DNA from: Paenibacillus glycinis
GTDB lineage: Bacteria > Bacillota > Bacilli > Paenibacillales > Paenibacillaceae
Direction: 5' to 3'
Length of the DNA: 64,000 nt
Assembly (NCBI RefSeq): GCF_009909185.1
Contig: NZ_JAAAMV010000025.1
Location: forward strand, 1 to 64,000
In this document: positions 27,164-36,355 of the stretch, one piece after another
Position numbering within the stretch: the stretch's first letter is position 1
Layout: every line of letters begins with the position of its first letter
Position numbers and translations under genes: made by a program
Notes under the pieces: model-generated
Databases searched by the model: none
What the model was told of the DNA's origin: nothing
What the model saw: the letters and a program-made list of their open reading frames with translations, nothing else

Positions 27164-27988
27164 CTTCACGAGATCTTCGACGAATTTCGGCAGCACGAAC
27201 GCCGCTTTGTGCAGGCGCGGAGAATAGTACTTCGTGTCGATCTCCGGAATGCTGGATTCGTCGACTTCAAGCGGATCGTATTTCTTGCTGCCCATCGTGA
27301 AGGTCCACAGGCCGCTCGGGTACGTCGGCACGTTCGCCCAGAACACGCGCACGATCGGGAATACTTCCTTCACGTCCCGGTTGACGCTCGAGATCAGGTC
27401 CGGCGTGAACCACGGGTTGTCCGTCTGCGCCACGAAGATGCCGTCTTCCTTCAGCGAATCGTAGATCCCTTGGTAGAAGCCGCGCGTGAACAAATTGACC
27501 GCAGGGCCGACCGGCTCGGTGGAATCGACCATGACCACGTCGTATTCGTTCTTGTGGTCGTGGATGTGCATGAAGCCGTCGTTCACGATGACTTCGACGC
27601 GCGGGTCGTCCAGGCCGCAGGCGATGTTCGGCAGGTATTTCTTGGAGTATTCGATGACCTTGCCGTCGATGTCGACGAGGACCGCTTTTTCCACGCTCGG
27701 GTGCTTCAGGATCTCGCGGATGACGCCGCCGTCGCCGCCGCCCACCACGAGCACTTTCTTCGCGTTCGGGTGCGTGTACAGGACGGGATGCGCTACCATT
27801 TCATGATAGACGAACTCATCCTTGTCGGTCGTCATGACCATGCCGTCCAAGACGAGCATCGTGCCGAATTCCTCGGTTTCGATCATGTCGAGCTTCTGGA
27901 ATTCCGTCTGCTCGCTTACGTACGTTTCTTTGATTTTGGCCGTGATGCCGTAAGTCGGGGTTTGCTTCTCCGTGTACCACAATTCCAT
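27161..27988 (-). CDS. speE: Spermidine synthase
   Basis: 275 residues. N-terminal beta domain, then the Rossmann aminopropyltransferase core with [14 protein letters not shown] (binding decarboxylated SAM) and [11 protein letters not shown] (catalytic Asp). Transfers an aminopropyl group to putrescine. First gene of speE-speB, behind its own promoter. Confidence 0.96.
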   Translation of the reverse strand: MELWYTEKQTPTYGITAKIKETYVSEQTEFQKLDMIETEEFGTMLVLDGMVMTTDKDEFVYHEMVAHPVLYTHPNAKKVLVVGGGDGGVIREILKHPSVEKAVLVDIDGKVIEYSKKYLPNIACGLDDPRVEVIVNDGFMHIHDHKNEYDVVMVDSTEPVGPAVNLFTRGFYQGIYDSLKEDGIFVAQTDNPWFTPDLISSVNRDVKEVFPIVRVFWANVPTYPSGLWTFTMGSKKYDPLEVDESSIPEIDTKYYSPRLHKAAFVLPKFVEDLVK

Positions 27989-28056
27989 CGGTCGATCCCT
28001 GCTTTCGTGTATGTATGGTCAATCATTGATTCATGAGGTCCAATGTTCCAATCTGT

Positions 28057-28084
28057 ATTATAAGTTAACCGGGGGAAAATGCAA
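28057..28084 (-). promoter_or_regulatory. speE-speB promoter
   Basis: TTGCAT (28079-28084) and TATAAT (28057-28062) on the minus strand with a 16-base spacer. Confidence 0.65.
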
Positions 28085-28132
28085 CCTTCTGCGAATCCTA
28101 CACAAAAATTTCATACCCCCTCCCGCCCCGCC

Positions 28133-28163
28133 TGAATAGCGCGACCCAATGTTTTCCATACTA
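28133..28163 (+). promoter_or_regulatory. Sigma-G/sigma-F promoter of the penicillin-binding protein gene
   Basis: TGAATA (28133-28138) and CATACTA (28157-28163), spacer 18, match the forespore sigma consensus exactly. B. subtilis pbpG, its syntenic counterpart, is forespore-expressed. Confidence 0.75.
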
Positions 28164-28200
28164 GTGGGATAGCGATGGTTAACGTTAGGAGGCATCAAGA

Positions 28201-30303
28201 ATGAGCTGGTATCGTATCAAGCAAGGCGGCGGGAAGCGCCGTTTGCCGATTGCCGTTCGGATCGAGCGGTGGATGCCGCTGCTGCGCCGGCTGCGCAAGG
28301 GAATGCTCTATGCGGGCGGAACGCTGCTCGTATTGTTCATGGCCGCGTTCGGCTTCTTATATTATTTGCGGATGCAGGCGCTTCCGGCTACGTCCGTCAG
28401 CCAGACTTCGCAAATGCTGGATCTGCAGGGGCATGTCATGGACACTTTTCATGCCGGGGAGAACCGGCAGTCCGTGCCGCTGAAGGACATCTCGCCGTAT
28501 CTCGTCGAGGCGACGCTCGCGATCGAGGATCAGCGCTTCTACGACCACCTCGGCTTCGACGTGAAGGGCATGGCGCGGGCGGCCCTCGTGAACATCGAGC
28601 ATCTCTCCCGGGAGCAGGGCGCAAGCACGCTGACGCAGCAGCTCGCGCGGAACCTGTATCTGACGCATGAACGGACCTGGTCGCGGAAGCTCAAGGAAGC
28701 GATGTACACCATCCAGCTGGAGATGCATTACTCCAAGGACGACATCCTCTCCATGTACCTGAACCAAATCTATTACGGCCACGGCGCCTACGGGGCGGAA
28801 GCCGCTTCCGAGCTTTACTTCGGCAAGCACGCCTCCGAATTGACGCTCGCGGAAAGCGCCATGCTGGCGGGCGTACCGAAAGGGCCCAAATACTATTCGC
28901 CCTACATGGACATGAAGAACGCGAAGGACCGGCAGCGGACCATCCTGCAGACGATGGCGGACCAAGGCATCATCCAGCAGGTCGACGCCAAGGCGGCAGG
29001 CGCGGAGCTGCTGAAATTCGTTCCGCTCGGCACGAGCAAGCAGGCCGGCATCGCGCCGTATTTCCGCGATTACGTCCGCTATCTCGCGGTCGATAAGCTC
29101 GGCATTGACGAGCGGCTGCTGAGCGAGGGCGGCATCCGCATCTATACGACGCTCGATCCCGAGGCGCAGCGCGCGGCCGAAGAAGCCGTCGCCGCCGGCT
29201 TTCCGGCTACCTCCGAGCAGCAAGCGGCACTGGTGTCCATCGACCCGCGCACGGGCTATATCAAGGCGATGGTCGGCGGACGCAATTACAAGACCAACCA
29301 ATACAACCGCGCGTTCGCCACGACGCGCCAGCCGGGGTCGTCGTTCAAGCCGATCCTGTACCTGACGGCGCTGCAGCAAGGCTCGCTGACGCCGGTCTCC
29401 CAGTTCACGAGCGCGCCGACGGTCTTCACGTACGACGACGGCCGCAAGACGTATGCGCCGAGCAATTACAACGACAAATACGTGAACGGGCCCATCGACA
29501 TGCGGACGGCGATCGCCACCTCCGACAACATCTATGCGGTCAATTCCATCATGAAAGTCGGACCCGCGAACGTCATCGACATGGCGCGCAAGCTCGGCAT
29601 CGACAGCCCGATGCAGCCGGTCCCGTCGCTGGCGCTCGGCACGTTCCCCGTCAGTCCGTTCGAGATGGCCTCGGCCTTCGGCACGTTCGCGAACGGCGGC
29701 GTCCGGGTCGAGCCCACGGCGATCCTGCGCATCGAGGACAGCAAAGGCGAGGTGCTGTACGAAGCCAAGCCGGCTTCTACCCCCGTCGTCGACGCGGCGC
29801 ATGCCTACGTGCTGACGAGCCTGATGGAGAGCGTGTTCGACGCGGGCGGCACCGGCAACCGGGTATCCGCCGCGATCAAGCGCCCCGTCGCCGGCAAGAC
29901 CGGCACGACCGCGACCGACGCCTGGCTCGTCGGCTATACGCCGGAGCTGGCGACGGCCGTCTGGGTCGGCTACGACAAAGGGCGCAAGCTGACGCCCGCG
30001 GAGGCGCACCGCGCGGCGCCGATCTTCGCCGCCTATACGGAAAAGGCGCTCTCGGCGGTGCCGCCGAAGATCTTCCCGCTCCCGGACGGGGTCGTCTCCG
30101 TCTACGTCGATCCCGAGACCGGCAAGCTGGCCGGCAAAACCTGCAAGACGCGGCGGCTGGAAACGTTCGTCAGCGGCACGCAGCCGGTCGAAGTATGCGG
30201 CGCGCACGGCGATACGGCCGCATCCGCCGGCGGCGACAACGACGCGAAGGCCGAGCAGACGAAGGGCTGGTGGAAACAGCTCAAGCGCTGGTGGTCGAAT
30301 TAA
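28201..30303 (+). CDS. pbpG: Class A penicillin-binding protein (PbpG/PBP2d-like)
   Basis: 700 residues. One N-terminal membrane anchor (about 38-58), a GT51 transglycosylase domain (EDQRFYDHLGFD, catalytic Glu; STLTQQLARNLYL) and a transpeptidase domain with SxxK GSSFKP, SDN and KTGTT. Length and synteny (next to speE-speB, near ywhD) match the sporulation PBP PbpG of B. subtilis, which builds spore peptidoglycan. AGGAGG lies 8 bases before the ATG. The exact sigma-G-type promoter upstream supports forespore expression. Confidence 0.93.
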   Translation: MSWYRIKQGGGKRRLPIAVRIERWMPLLRRLRKGMLYAGGTLLVLFMAAFGFLYYLRMQALPATSVSQTSQMLDLQGHVMDTFHAGENRQSVPLKDISPYLVEATLAIEDQRFYDHLGFDVKGMARAALVNIEHLSREQGASTLTQQLARNLYLTHERTWSRKLKEAMYTIQLEMHYSKDDILSMYLNQIYYGHGAYGAEAASELYFGKHASELTLAESAMLAGVPKGPKYYSPYMDMKNAKDRQRTILQTMADQGIIQQVDAKAAGAELLKFVPLGTSKQAGIAPYFRDYVRYLAVDKLGIDERLLSEGGIRIYTTLDPEAQRAAEEAVAAGFPATSEQQAALVSIDPRTGYIKAMVGGRNYKTNQYNRAFATTRQPGSSFKPILYLTALQQGSLTPVSQFTSAPTVFTYDDGRKTYAPSNYNDKYVNGPIDMRTAIATSDNIYAVNSIMKVGPANVIDMARKLGIDSPMQPVPSLALGTFPVSPFEMASAFGTFANGGVRVEPTAILRIEDSKGEVLYEAKPASTPVVDAAHAYVLTSLMESVFDAGGTGNRVSAAIKRPVAGKTGTTATDAWLVGYTPELATAVWVGYDKGRKLTPAEAHRAAPIFAAYTEKALSAVPPKIFPLPDGVVSVYVDPETGKLAGKTCKTRRLETFVSGTQPVEVCGAHGDTAASAGGDNDAKAEQTKGWWKQLKRWWSN

Positions 30304-30397
30304 TCGGCGCCGCGCATAGGTTTGAAGCGATTCAAGACGGACCGAATTGCGAATCCGAGGCGCAGAACGGATCATCCGAAGCGGCTTAAATGCGAAA

Positions 30398-30438
30398 AAT
30401 GCCCTGCCATATCGTTGGATATGGCAGGGCATTTCTGT
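30398..30438. terminator. Bidirectional terminator between pbpG and the ABC exporter
   Basis: Arms AAATGCCCTGCCATATC and GATATGGCAGGGCATTT with a GTTG loop; A/T-rich on both sides. Confidence 0.85.
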
Positions 30439-30462
30439 GTATATCCGCCGGGGGCCCATCCT

Positions 30463-32256
30463 TTATGCCTCTCTCGGCGATCCGTCTTTCGTTCGCTCGT
30501 CCCCGTACCACAGCTCCTGGAACGTCTCGCTCTTGGCCAGCAGCTGATCGACGGTGCCCTCGGTCTCGATCCGGCCATCCTTCATGACGATGATATGATC
30601 GGCATGCGCGAGCGCGGCGCGGCGATGGGAGACGACGAGGCAGGTAGCGCTCCCCCTGCTCTCGAAAAGCCGCTCCCACAGCTTCGACTCCGTCTCGACG
30701 TCAAGCGCGCTCGATACGTCGTCGAACACGTACAATTCCGCCTCGCGCACGAGCATCCGCGCCGCGGCCGCCCGCTGCATTTGGCCGCCCGACAGCTTGA
30801 CGCCGCGGGGACCGACCACCGTCTCGAGCCCCTGCTGCAGATGGGCGATGTCGTATTCCATGACCGAATCATGCACCGCCCGCTCGAGCGCGCCCTCGTC
30901 GTCCCGGTGGCCGAGCAAGATGTTGTTGCGCAGCGTGTCGCTGTACAGGCGGGGAATCTGCGCCGAATACGCGCTGTTGACCGGCGTGAAGAACGTGCCG
31001 GGATCCTCGACCGGCTTGCCGTTCCACGTGATCGTCCCTTCTTCCTTCGGCAGCAAGCCGAGCAGCGTCCGGACCAGCGTCGTCTTGCCGGAGCCGATGG
31101 CGCCCGTCACGACCGTGAAGGAGCCGCCCGCAAGCCGCAGCCGCACGTCCTCGATGCCCCGTCCGGTGTCGGGAAACCGGTAGGTTAAGCCCGACACCTC
31201 CAAACTTTGCAGCGGTTCGCGGTATGGGGCGGAATTCGAAGACTCCGCCGCGGCACGGCTGCCCTTGCGGAGCAGCAGCGTTCCCTTCATCGTCAGGATC
31301 CGCGCCGAGGCGCCCTGGAGCAGCTCCAGCATGCGTTCCAGCGCGACGCTCATCTGCTTGAAATACGTCATGAATTTGCCGACGTTCGAGATGACCTGCG
31401 TGACGAACGTCAAATAGTAGACGAACAGCGAGAAATCCCCGACCGTGAAGCTGCCGCCGCGCATCTTCGTCCCCGCGAGCAGCAGGATCAGTCCGATCCC
31501 CAGGTTCACTGAGTTCGTGAAGACGGCATCCAGCGCTTCGCCGAGCAGCTTATCCTTCAGCATCGTCTTGCGGCGGTCGTCATTGAAGCGCCGGAAGCGA
31601 TCGATGACGCGGTCTTCCGCGCCGGCGACCTGGATCGCCTGCACGTTGCTGAACATCTCGCTGATCGCGCCGGTCACGCGCGCCGTCGATTCCCGGCTGG
31701 CCGCCCGGTATTTCTGCAGCCGCGACGTGGCGAGCTGCGCGATCGTCACGACGAGCACGAGCGGAACGAAGACGAGCAGCGTCATTTGGACATCGATCTT
31801 GAGCAGGATGTAGCTCGATACCACCGCGAAGCAGGTCAAGCCGAACACGTCCACCGACCAGCTCACGGCTTCCTCGGTCTGGTCCACGTCGTCGCGGAAA
31901 TAGCTGATCGCCTCGCCCGGCGAGACCGGAATCGCCCGTGCGCCGGGCTGCTTCAGCACATGGCCCAGCAGATTGCGGCGCAGGATCATGGCCACCCGGA
32001 AACGGAACTGCACGTCGGTAATGCAGCCGACGTAGATCATGACGACGCGCGCGAGCGCGGCGGCAAGCAGCAGGGCGATGATGCCCCATGTGCCGATCTT
32101 CAAGGTGTCCTCGCCGGTCAGCGAATCGAAGAATTGCTGGGTGATCAATCCGGGCACGATCGGAATCAGATAGATGATGGTCCAGGCCAGCGCGTTCGCC
32201 GTATACAGCAGCGGCCGGAACGTGATCAGCCGGACCAGGAATTGAAACGTCGTCAT
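30463..32256 (-). CDS. ABC exporter half, degenerate Walker B subunit
   Basis: 597 residues: six-helix type I exporter membrane domain (about 1-320) and an ATPase domain with Walker A GAIGSGKTT, full signature LSGGQ, Walker B LYVFDD and H-loop SHR. The catalytic Glu after Walker B is Asp, so its own ATP site should be weak. The start overlaps the stop of the upstream gene (ATGA). With that partner it fits the heterodimeric multidrug/lipid exporter class (BmrCD, TM287/288). The substrate is unknown. Confidence 0.92.
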   Translation of the reverse strand: MTTFQFLVRLITFRPLLYTANALAWTIIYLIPIVPGLITQQFFDSLTGEDTLKIGTWGIIALLLAAALARVVMIYVGCITDVQFRFRVAMILRRNLLGHVLKQPGARAIPVSPGEAISYFRDDVDQTEEAVSWSVDVFGLTCFAVVSSYILLKIDVQMTLLVFVPLVLVVTIAQLATSRLQKYRAASRESTARVTGAISEMFSNVQAIQVAGAEDRVIDRFRRFNDDRRKTMLKDKLLGEALDAVFTNSVNLGIGLILLLAGTKMRGGSFTVGDFSLFVYYLTFVTQVISNVGKFMTYFKQMSVALERMLELLQGASARILTMKGTLLLRKGSRAAAESSNSAPYREPLQSLEVSGLTYRFPDTGRGIEDVRLRLAGGSFTVVTGAIGSGKTTLVRTLLGLLPKEEGTITWNGKPVEDPGTFFTPVNSAYSAQIPRLYSDTLRNNILLGHRDDEGALERAVHDSVMEYDIAHLQQGLETVVGPRGVKLSGGQMQRAAAARMLVREAELYVFDDVSSALDVETESKLWERLFESRGSATCLVVSHRRAALAHADHIIVMKDGRIETEGTVDQLLAKSETFQELWYGDERTKDGSPREA

Positions 32257-34013
32257 GCGAGCACCTCCTCGAGACCCGTGGCCAGCATGGCGCTGAACCG
32301 CGACTTCGGATCGGCCGCGAGCTCGGCGCGGCGCCCGGATTCGATGACGAGGCCGTTCTCGAGAATGGCGATCCGGTCCGCGCGCTGCACCGTCGCCAGC
32401 CGATGCGCGATGATGATGCAGGAGCGATCCGACAGCAGCCGGCCGATCGCTTCTTCGATCCGCTGCTCGGTCAGCGGATCGAGGCGCGACGAAGCTTCGT
32501 CCATGATAATGAGGCCAGGGTCGGTCAGGAACACGCGGGCGAAAGCCAGCAGCTGGGCTTCCCCGGCGGACAGGCTGCCGCCTCCGGATGCCAGCATCGT
32601 GTCCAGTCCCTCCGGCATGGAAGCATACCAGCTTCCGAGTCCGAGCTGCTCCAACACTTCGACGATGCGCGCATCGGGCACGGACTCGTCGTAGAACGTC
32701 AAATTATCGCGGATCGTGCCTTCCATGATCTCGATGTTCTGCGTGACCATCGCGACCCGGTTGCGCAGCCCGCTCAGCCTGCAGTCCCGAATGTCGGTGC
32801 CGCCGAGACGGATGGCGCCTTCCTGCGGGTCGTAGAAGCGCAGCAGCAAGCGCGCGATCGTCGATTTGCCGCTGCCGGTCCGGCCGAGCAACCCCAAGAC
32901 CTCGCCGGGTTCCAGCTGCAGCTTGAGCCCGCTCAGCGTCGGTTCCCCGCCGTTGTCGTCGTACGAGAACGTCACGTCGTCGAAGGCGACCGCGAGCGGT
33001 CCGTCCGGAAGCGGCGCGCCGGGACCGTCCTGGATGGAGGAGCGCGTCTCGAACAGCGCGCGGATCCGCGAGATGCTGGCGTCCGCCTTTTGCAAATCCT
33101 CCATCTGCGTGCGGATCTTCTCGATCGGCTTGGCGAGCAGCTCCGTATAGAAGAATATGAGATAGACCGTGCCGAGCGAGATCGCGTCCGTCTTCCATAG
33201 ATAGGCGCTGATGCCGAACGCCATCGCATTGCCGAGCGTGAAGACGATAATCGTCGTGTTCCACATGGAGGCGAAGCCGATGAACGCCCGCAGCCGCACC
33301 CGCAGCATCCGCTTCAGCATGCCGTAGAAGCGGCCCATGACGAAGCCCGAAGCGCCGTTGGCCCGGATATCCTCGGTCCCTTCCAGCTGCTCGCCGATGA
33401 AGCCGTAGAGCTCCGCGCTCGCCTGCCGCCAATCCTTCCAGAACGGCCCGTTGAACTTGCGGATCTGCTGGATGACGAACACCGCCACGATCACGAAGAC
33501 GGTCATGCCGGCTCCGATCATCCAGCTCTCCCGGAACAGCAGCGCGATGATGCCGACCATGAGCAGGAAATTGCCGAGCAGATGAATGATCATGCTGGAG
33601 AAGAAATTCGCCAGCGCGTTCACGTCGCCGTCGACGCGTTCGATGATGGCGCCGGACGTCTGCGATTTGTGGAACGGCATATCCAGCGACAGGCAATGCG
33701 CGGCCAAGTCGCTTCGCAGCGCGTTGGTCGTCTTCCAGCCGAGATTCTCGCTGAAATACGTGGCCAGCACGGTAACGCCGCCCTGCAGCACCGAGAAGCC
33801 GATGAAGAGAAGCGCGGCGATCAGCAGCGGTTCGAGGGTGCTTCCGGACTGCGCCGAGTCGATGAAATAGCGGATAATTTGCGGATTGACGAGCTGGAGG
33901 CCGATCGTGAGGACGAGCAGCGCCGCGAGCACCCATAACGTACGTTTTTGAGGCAGCAAATAACGCCGGAGCAGGTCGGCGTATTGCGAACGGCCTTTCG
34001 TTTGCCGGTTCAT
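32253..34013 (-). CDS. ABC exporter half, catalytic Walker B subunit
   Basis: 586 residues: six-helix membrane domain and ATPase domain with Walker A GRTGSGKST, Walker B LIIMDEASS (intact Glu) and H-loop AHR, but a non-canonical signature LSAGE. It pairs with the downstream half so that one composite site is fully consensus and the other degenerate. The ATG at 34013 has AGGAGG 8 bases upstream; the longer frame is not supported. Confidence 0.92.
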   Translation of the reverse strand: MNRQTKGRSQYADLLRRYLLPQKRTLWVLAALLVLTIGLQLVNPQIIRYFIDSAQSGSTLEPLLIAALLFIGFSVLQGGVTVLATYFSENLGWKTTNALRSDLAAHCLSLDMPFHKSQTSGAIIERVDGDVNALANFFSSMIIHLLGNFLLMVGIIALLFRESWMIGAGMTVFVIVAVFVIQQIRKFNGPFWKDWRQASAELYGFIGEQLEGTEDIRANGASGFVMGRFYGMLKRMLRVRLRAFIGFASMWNTTIIVFTLGNAMAFGISAYLWKTDAISLGTVYLIFFYTELLAKPIEKIRTQMEDLQKADASISRIRALFETRSSIQDGPGAPLPDGPLAVAFDDVTFSYDDNGGEPTLSGLKLQLEPGEVLGLLGRTGSGKSTIARLLLRFYDPQEGAIRLGGTDIRDCRLSGLRNRVAMVTQNIEIMEGTIRDNLTFYDESVPDARIVEVLEQLGLGSWYASMPEGLDTMLASGGGSLSAGEAQLLAFARVFLTDPGLIIMDEASSRLDPLTEQRIEEAIGRLLSDRSCIIIAHRLATVQRADRIAILENGLVIESGRRAELAADPKSRFSAMLATGLEEVLA

Positions 34014-34032
34014 TCCATATCCTCCTGATTTT

Positions 34033-34046
34033 AGAACATGCGTTCC
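34033..34046. promoter_or_regulatory. Palindrome resembling a LexA/DinR box
   Basis: AGAACATGCGTTCC has the GAAC-N4-GTTC core of the Bacillus SOS box but not the outer C/G pair. It lies about 20 bases upstream of the exporter start. Confidence 0.2.
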
Positions 34047-34302
34047 TGTCCAACGAATATACCATAGATACCGGGCGCTCGAACAGGGGTTCACGGCTTA
34101 ATTTGCGTTGCCGGGCGGGAGCCTGTTTCCGCACTGGCGGCAACGGCGGGACGGGTTAAGCGCGCATGCGCCCGAAGCTTCGTTCCTCCGGACTCGCCCG
34201 GAATCGAATGCACCTATTATTTTCTCGGTTTGGGAAATTTAAAACATCCTATACTAAGGGTGACGAAGATTTCAATCCCCCAAAGCGAAGGAGTTCATCC
34301 GG

Positions 34303-34797
34303 ATGATCAAGCAATTCGTCGCCATGTCCCTAACCATCCTCCAGCTGACCGGCACCGCCCCGGACGTCCGGCCGCCCGGAACCGGGCAAGCCGAATCCGT
34401 TGCCGCGGAAGAAGCCAAGCACGCCGTCTTGAAAGAAACCCTCGTGCAGGATGCCTACTCCTATATCGGAATTCCGTACGTCTGGGGCGGCTCCACGCCG
34501 TCCGGCTTCGACTGTTCGGGCTTCGTTTATTATATGTACCACAAATTCGGCATTCAGCAGGTCCGCACCAACACCGTCAATTTGTACGCGCAGGGCGTCG
34601 CCGTGGACCAACCGATGCTGCGCCGGGGCGACCTGGTCTTCTTCCGCATCGCGGGCGGAGAGAATGTCGACCATGTCGGCATTTATATCGGGAACGGCTC
34701 CTTCATCTCCGCGATCAGCTCCAAAGGCATCTACGTCCAGCAGCTGGAGAATCCGTATTGGGGACCTCGGTACGCGGGCGCGCGGAGGATCTATTAG
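34303..34797 (+). CDS. NlpC/P60 family cell-wall hydrolase
   Basis: 164 residues. N-terminal hydrophobic stretch is short and weak as a signal peptide. The NlpC/P60 domain has the catalytic Cys in FDCSGFVYY (about 71) and His in DHVGIYIG (about 128), but the usual third residue (His in FAHA/FIHA) is Ser here (GSFISAISSKG). It may cut D-Glu-DAP bonds in wall peptides if active. AAGGAG lies 9 bases before the ATG. It stands alone behind a strong terminator. Confidence 0.88.
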   Translation: MIKQFVAMSLTILQLTGTAPDVRPPGTGQAESVAAEEAKHAVLKETLVQDAYSYIGIPYVWGGSTPSGFDCSGFVYYMYHKFGIQQVRTNTVNLYAQGVAVDQPMLRRGDLVFFRIAGGENVDHVGIYIGNGSFISAISSKGIYVQQLENPYWGPRYAGARRIY

Positions 34798-34824
34798 CCG
34801 GCAAGAAGCCGGTCGACCGACCAT

Positions 34825-34884
34825 GAAAAAAAGCTGCGCCCGTGCCCTCCATTATAAGGAAGGAACCTACGGGCGCAGCTTTTT
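34825..34884. terminator. Bidirectional terminator between NlpC gene and flavodoxin gene
   Basis: Arms AAAAAAAGCTGCGCCCGT and ACGGGCGCAGCTTTTTT with a ~22-base loop, fit for both convergent genes. Confidence 0.85.
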
Positions 34885-34906
34885 TGCCGTTCGGCGGCCG
34901 CGCTCG

Positions 34907-35368
34907 CTACGCGCCCGCCCCCTGCTTGATGAAAGCGGCAAATTCGGCGCCGAGCCGTTTGCAGGCCTCTAACTCCTGCCTGCCCGGGCAACCATCGACC
35001 TTCACCGTCCGCTGCAGGACGAGCGCGCCCCGATTCTCCAGGCATTCCTGCAAAATGTCGCCGGCAACGGCGAAATAGCGGTACGCCGTATCGCCGCAGC
35101 CGAATACCGCCGCCCGTTTGCCGGATAGATCCTTGGCCTGCAGATCATCGTAGAAATCAAGGAACTCATCCGGCAGGTCGCCGTCTCCCCAGGTATAGAC
35201 CCCGAACAAGAGATTATCGTATACGTCCAGATCGGCCGCGGATGCATCCGTCACTTCTTTGACCTCCACGGCGACGAAGTGCTCCAGCAAGCCTTCCACG
35301 ACGCTGTCCGCCATGTCGCGCGTATTGCCGGTCATACTGGCATAAATGAGTAATGCCTTCTGATCCAA
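34907..35368 (-). CDS. Flavodoxin
   Basis: 153 residues. FMN phosphate-binding loop YASMTGNT near the N-terminus, then GVYTWGDGDLP and GCGDTAY loops that contact the flavin. Flavodoxins replace ferredoxin as electron carriers when iron is scarce. TTG at 35368 is taken as start because GGGAG lies 8 bases upstream; the frame is open further but has no better site. Two Fur boxes overlap its promoter. Confidence 0.93.
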   Translation of the reverse strand: MDQKALLIYASMTGNTRDMADSVVEGLLEHFVAVEVKEVTDASAADLDVYDNLLFGVYTWGDGDLPDEFLDFYDDLQAKDLSGKRAAVFGCGDTAYRYFAVAGDILQECLENRGALVLQRTVKVDGCPGRQELEACKRLGAEFAAFIKQGAGA

Positions 35369-35413
35369 TTCGATCACTCCCACAGGCAATGGCTGCCTTT
35401 AATTAATTGATAC

Positions 35414-35449
35414 TGATAATCATTATCATTATATTGAGAATGATTGTCA
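35414..35449 (-). promoter_or_regulatory. Fur-controlled promoter of the flavodoxin gene
   Basis: TGATAATCATTATCA (35414-35428) is a perfect 7-1-7 Fur box; TGAGAATGATTGTCA (35435-35449) is a second, weaker one. On the minus strand TTGACA and GATAAT, 17 bases apart, lie within them, so Fur-iron should block transcription. Confidence 0.8.
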
Positions 35450-35591
35450 ATCACAATTCGTAAGCAGCCATCAAAAGAACGCGTCCGCCTGCCGGCAAAC
35501 GCGTTTCCCTTCCGATCGGCGCTCTCCGCGCCGCCGCAAGCCTCTTCCTGCACGCGGGCTCCGCGATTGCGACGATCGGAGCGCCGAATGC

Positions 35592-36116
35592 TTATACGTT
35601 CAATGCTTCCTTCAACTTATCCGGCGAGCGTTCCCACCAGTCCGGATTGTTGGTCACGAGCAGGCTCTTGAGCGCCCGCTTCTCTTCTTCCCCGAGCTCA
35701 TCCAGCACGAAACGGCGCTTGATGGCGTAGTCGAGGTTGTTCACGTGCTGCGCGAGAATCTTCCATCCGCGCCGCGCCTCCGTATCGATGAGCATCGGGC
35801 AAGCCGTCGCTCCCGCGTAATACGAGCCTTCCTCGTTGCGGTCGACCGCGACCCACACGATCCAGCACGGACGCCCGTTCGGCACGTCCTCCTTGTTCGG
35901 GCTGAACTTGATGCCCTTCTCGATCTTGCTCTTGGCGTGCATCGCGCCTACGTCGATGTACGCCTCGCCTTTATCGATCATGACGCAGGCCACGTCGCTC
36001 AGATCGATCGTCCCCGCGCCGAAGCCTCTATGTTCCTTATTGCTCACCACGTTGAGAGAAAGCGACCGCTTCTCTTTCTTCTCCGGCGGCTGCTGTCCGT
36101 TATCCTGTTCGCTCAC
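35592..36116 (-). CDS. ywhD: YwhD family protein
   Basis: 174 residues. Charged N-terminus followed by SLNVVSNKEHRGFGAGTIDL and a conserved alpha/beta body, matching the YwhD family of unknown function. In B. subtilis ywhD adjoins pbpG and speE-speB; here the same genes are within 8 kb but split by the exporter, NlpC and flavodoxin genes. The start is GTG with GGGAG upstream. Confidence 0.88.
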   Translation of the reverse strand: MSEQDNGQQPPEKKEKRSLSLNVVSNKEHRGFGAGTIDLSDVACVMIDKGEAYIDVGAMHAKSKIEKGIKFSPNKEDVPNGRPCWIVWVAVDRNEEGSYYAGATACPMLIDTEARRGWKILAQHVNNLDYAIKRRFVLDELGEEEKRALKSLLVTNNPDWWERSPDKLKEALNV

Positions 36117-36355
36117 GTACCGATCAACTCCCGTCCCAAGCCTTCATAAAAAGCCTTGAATTCCGCTCCCGGCGCGGTTTCCCCGCCATGAAGCCTCGCT
36201 TATTCCGTCAGAAAAAACGCGCGCCGCGCCGCTGCAAAAAGGGCCGCCGGCGATTCTTCCAACCTGTCCGCACTTTAATTCCATTTTAGCTAATAATCTC
36301 GGAAAAGCAAACATATACATGCCTTAGAAGCTTGTCAACGGGAGGGAATCATGGA

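Noticed and set aside
28357-30459. 700-codon open frame on the minus strand
   Set aside because: Antisense of the penicillin-binding protein gene, which has full GT51 and transpeptidase motifs.
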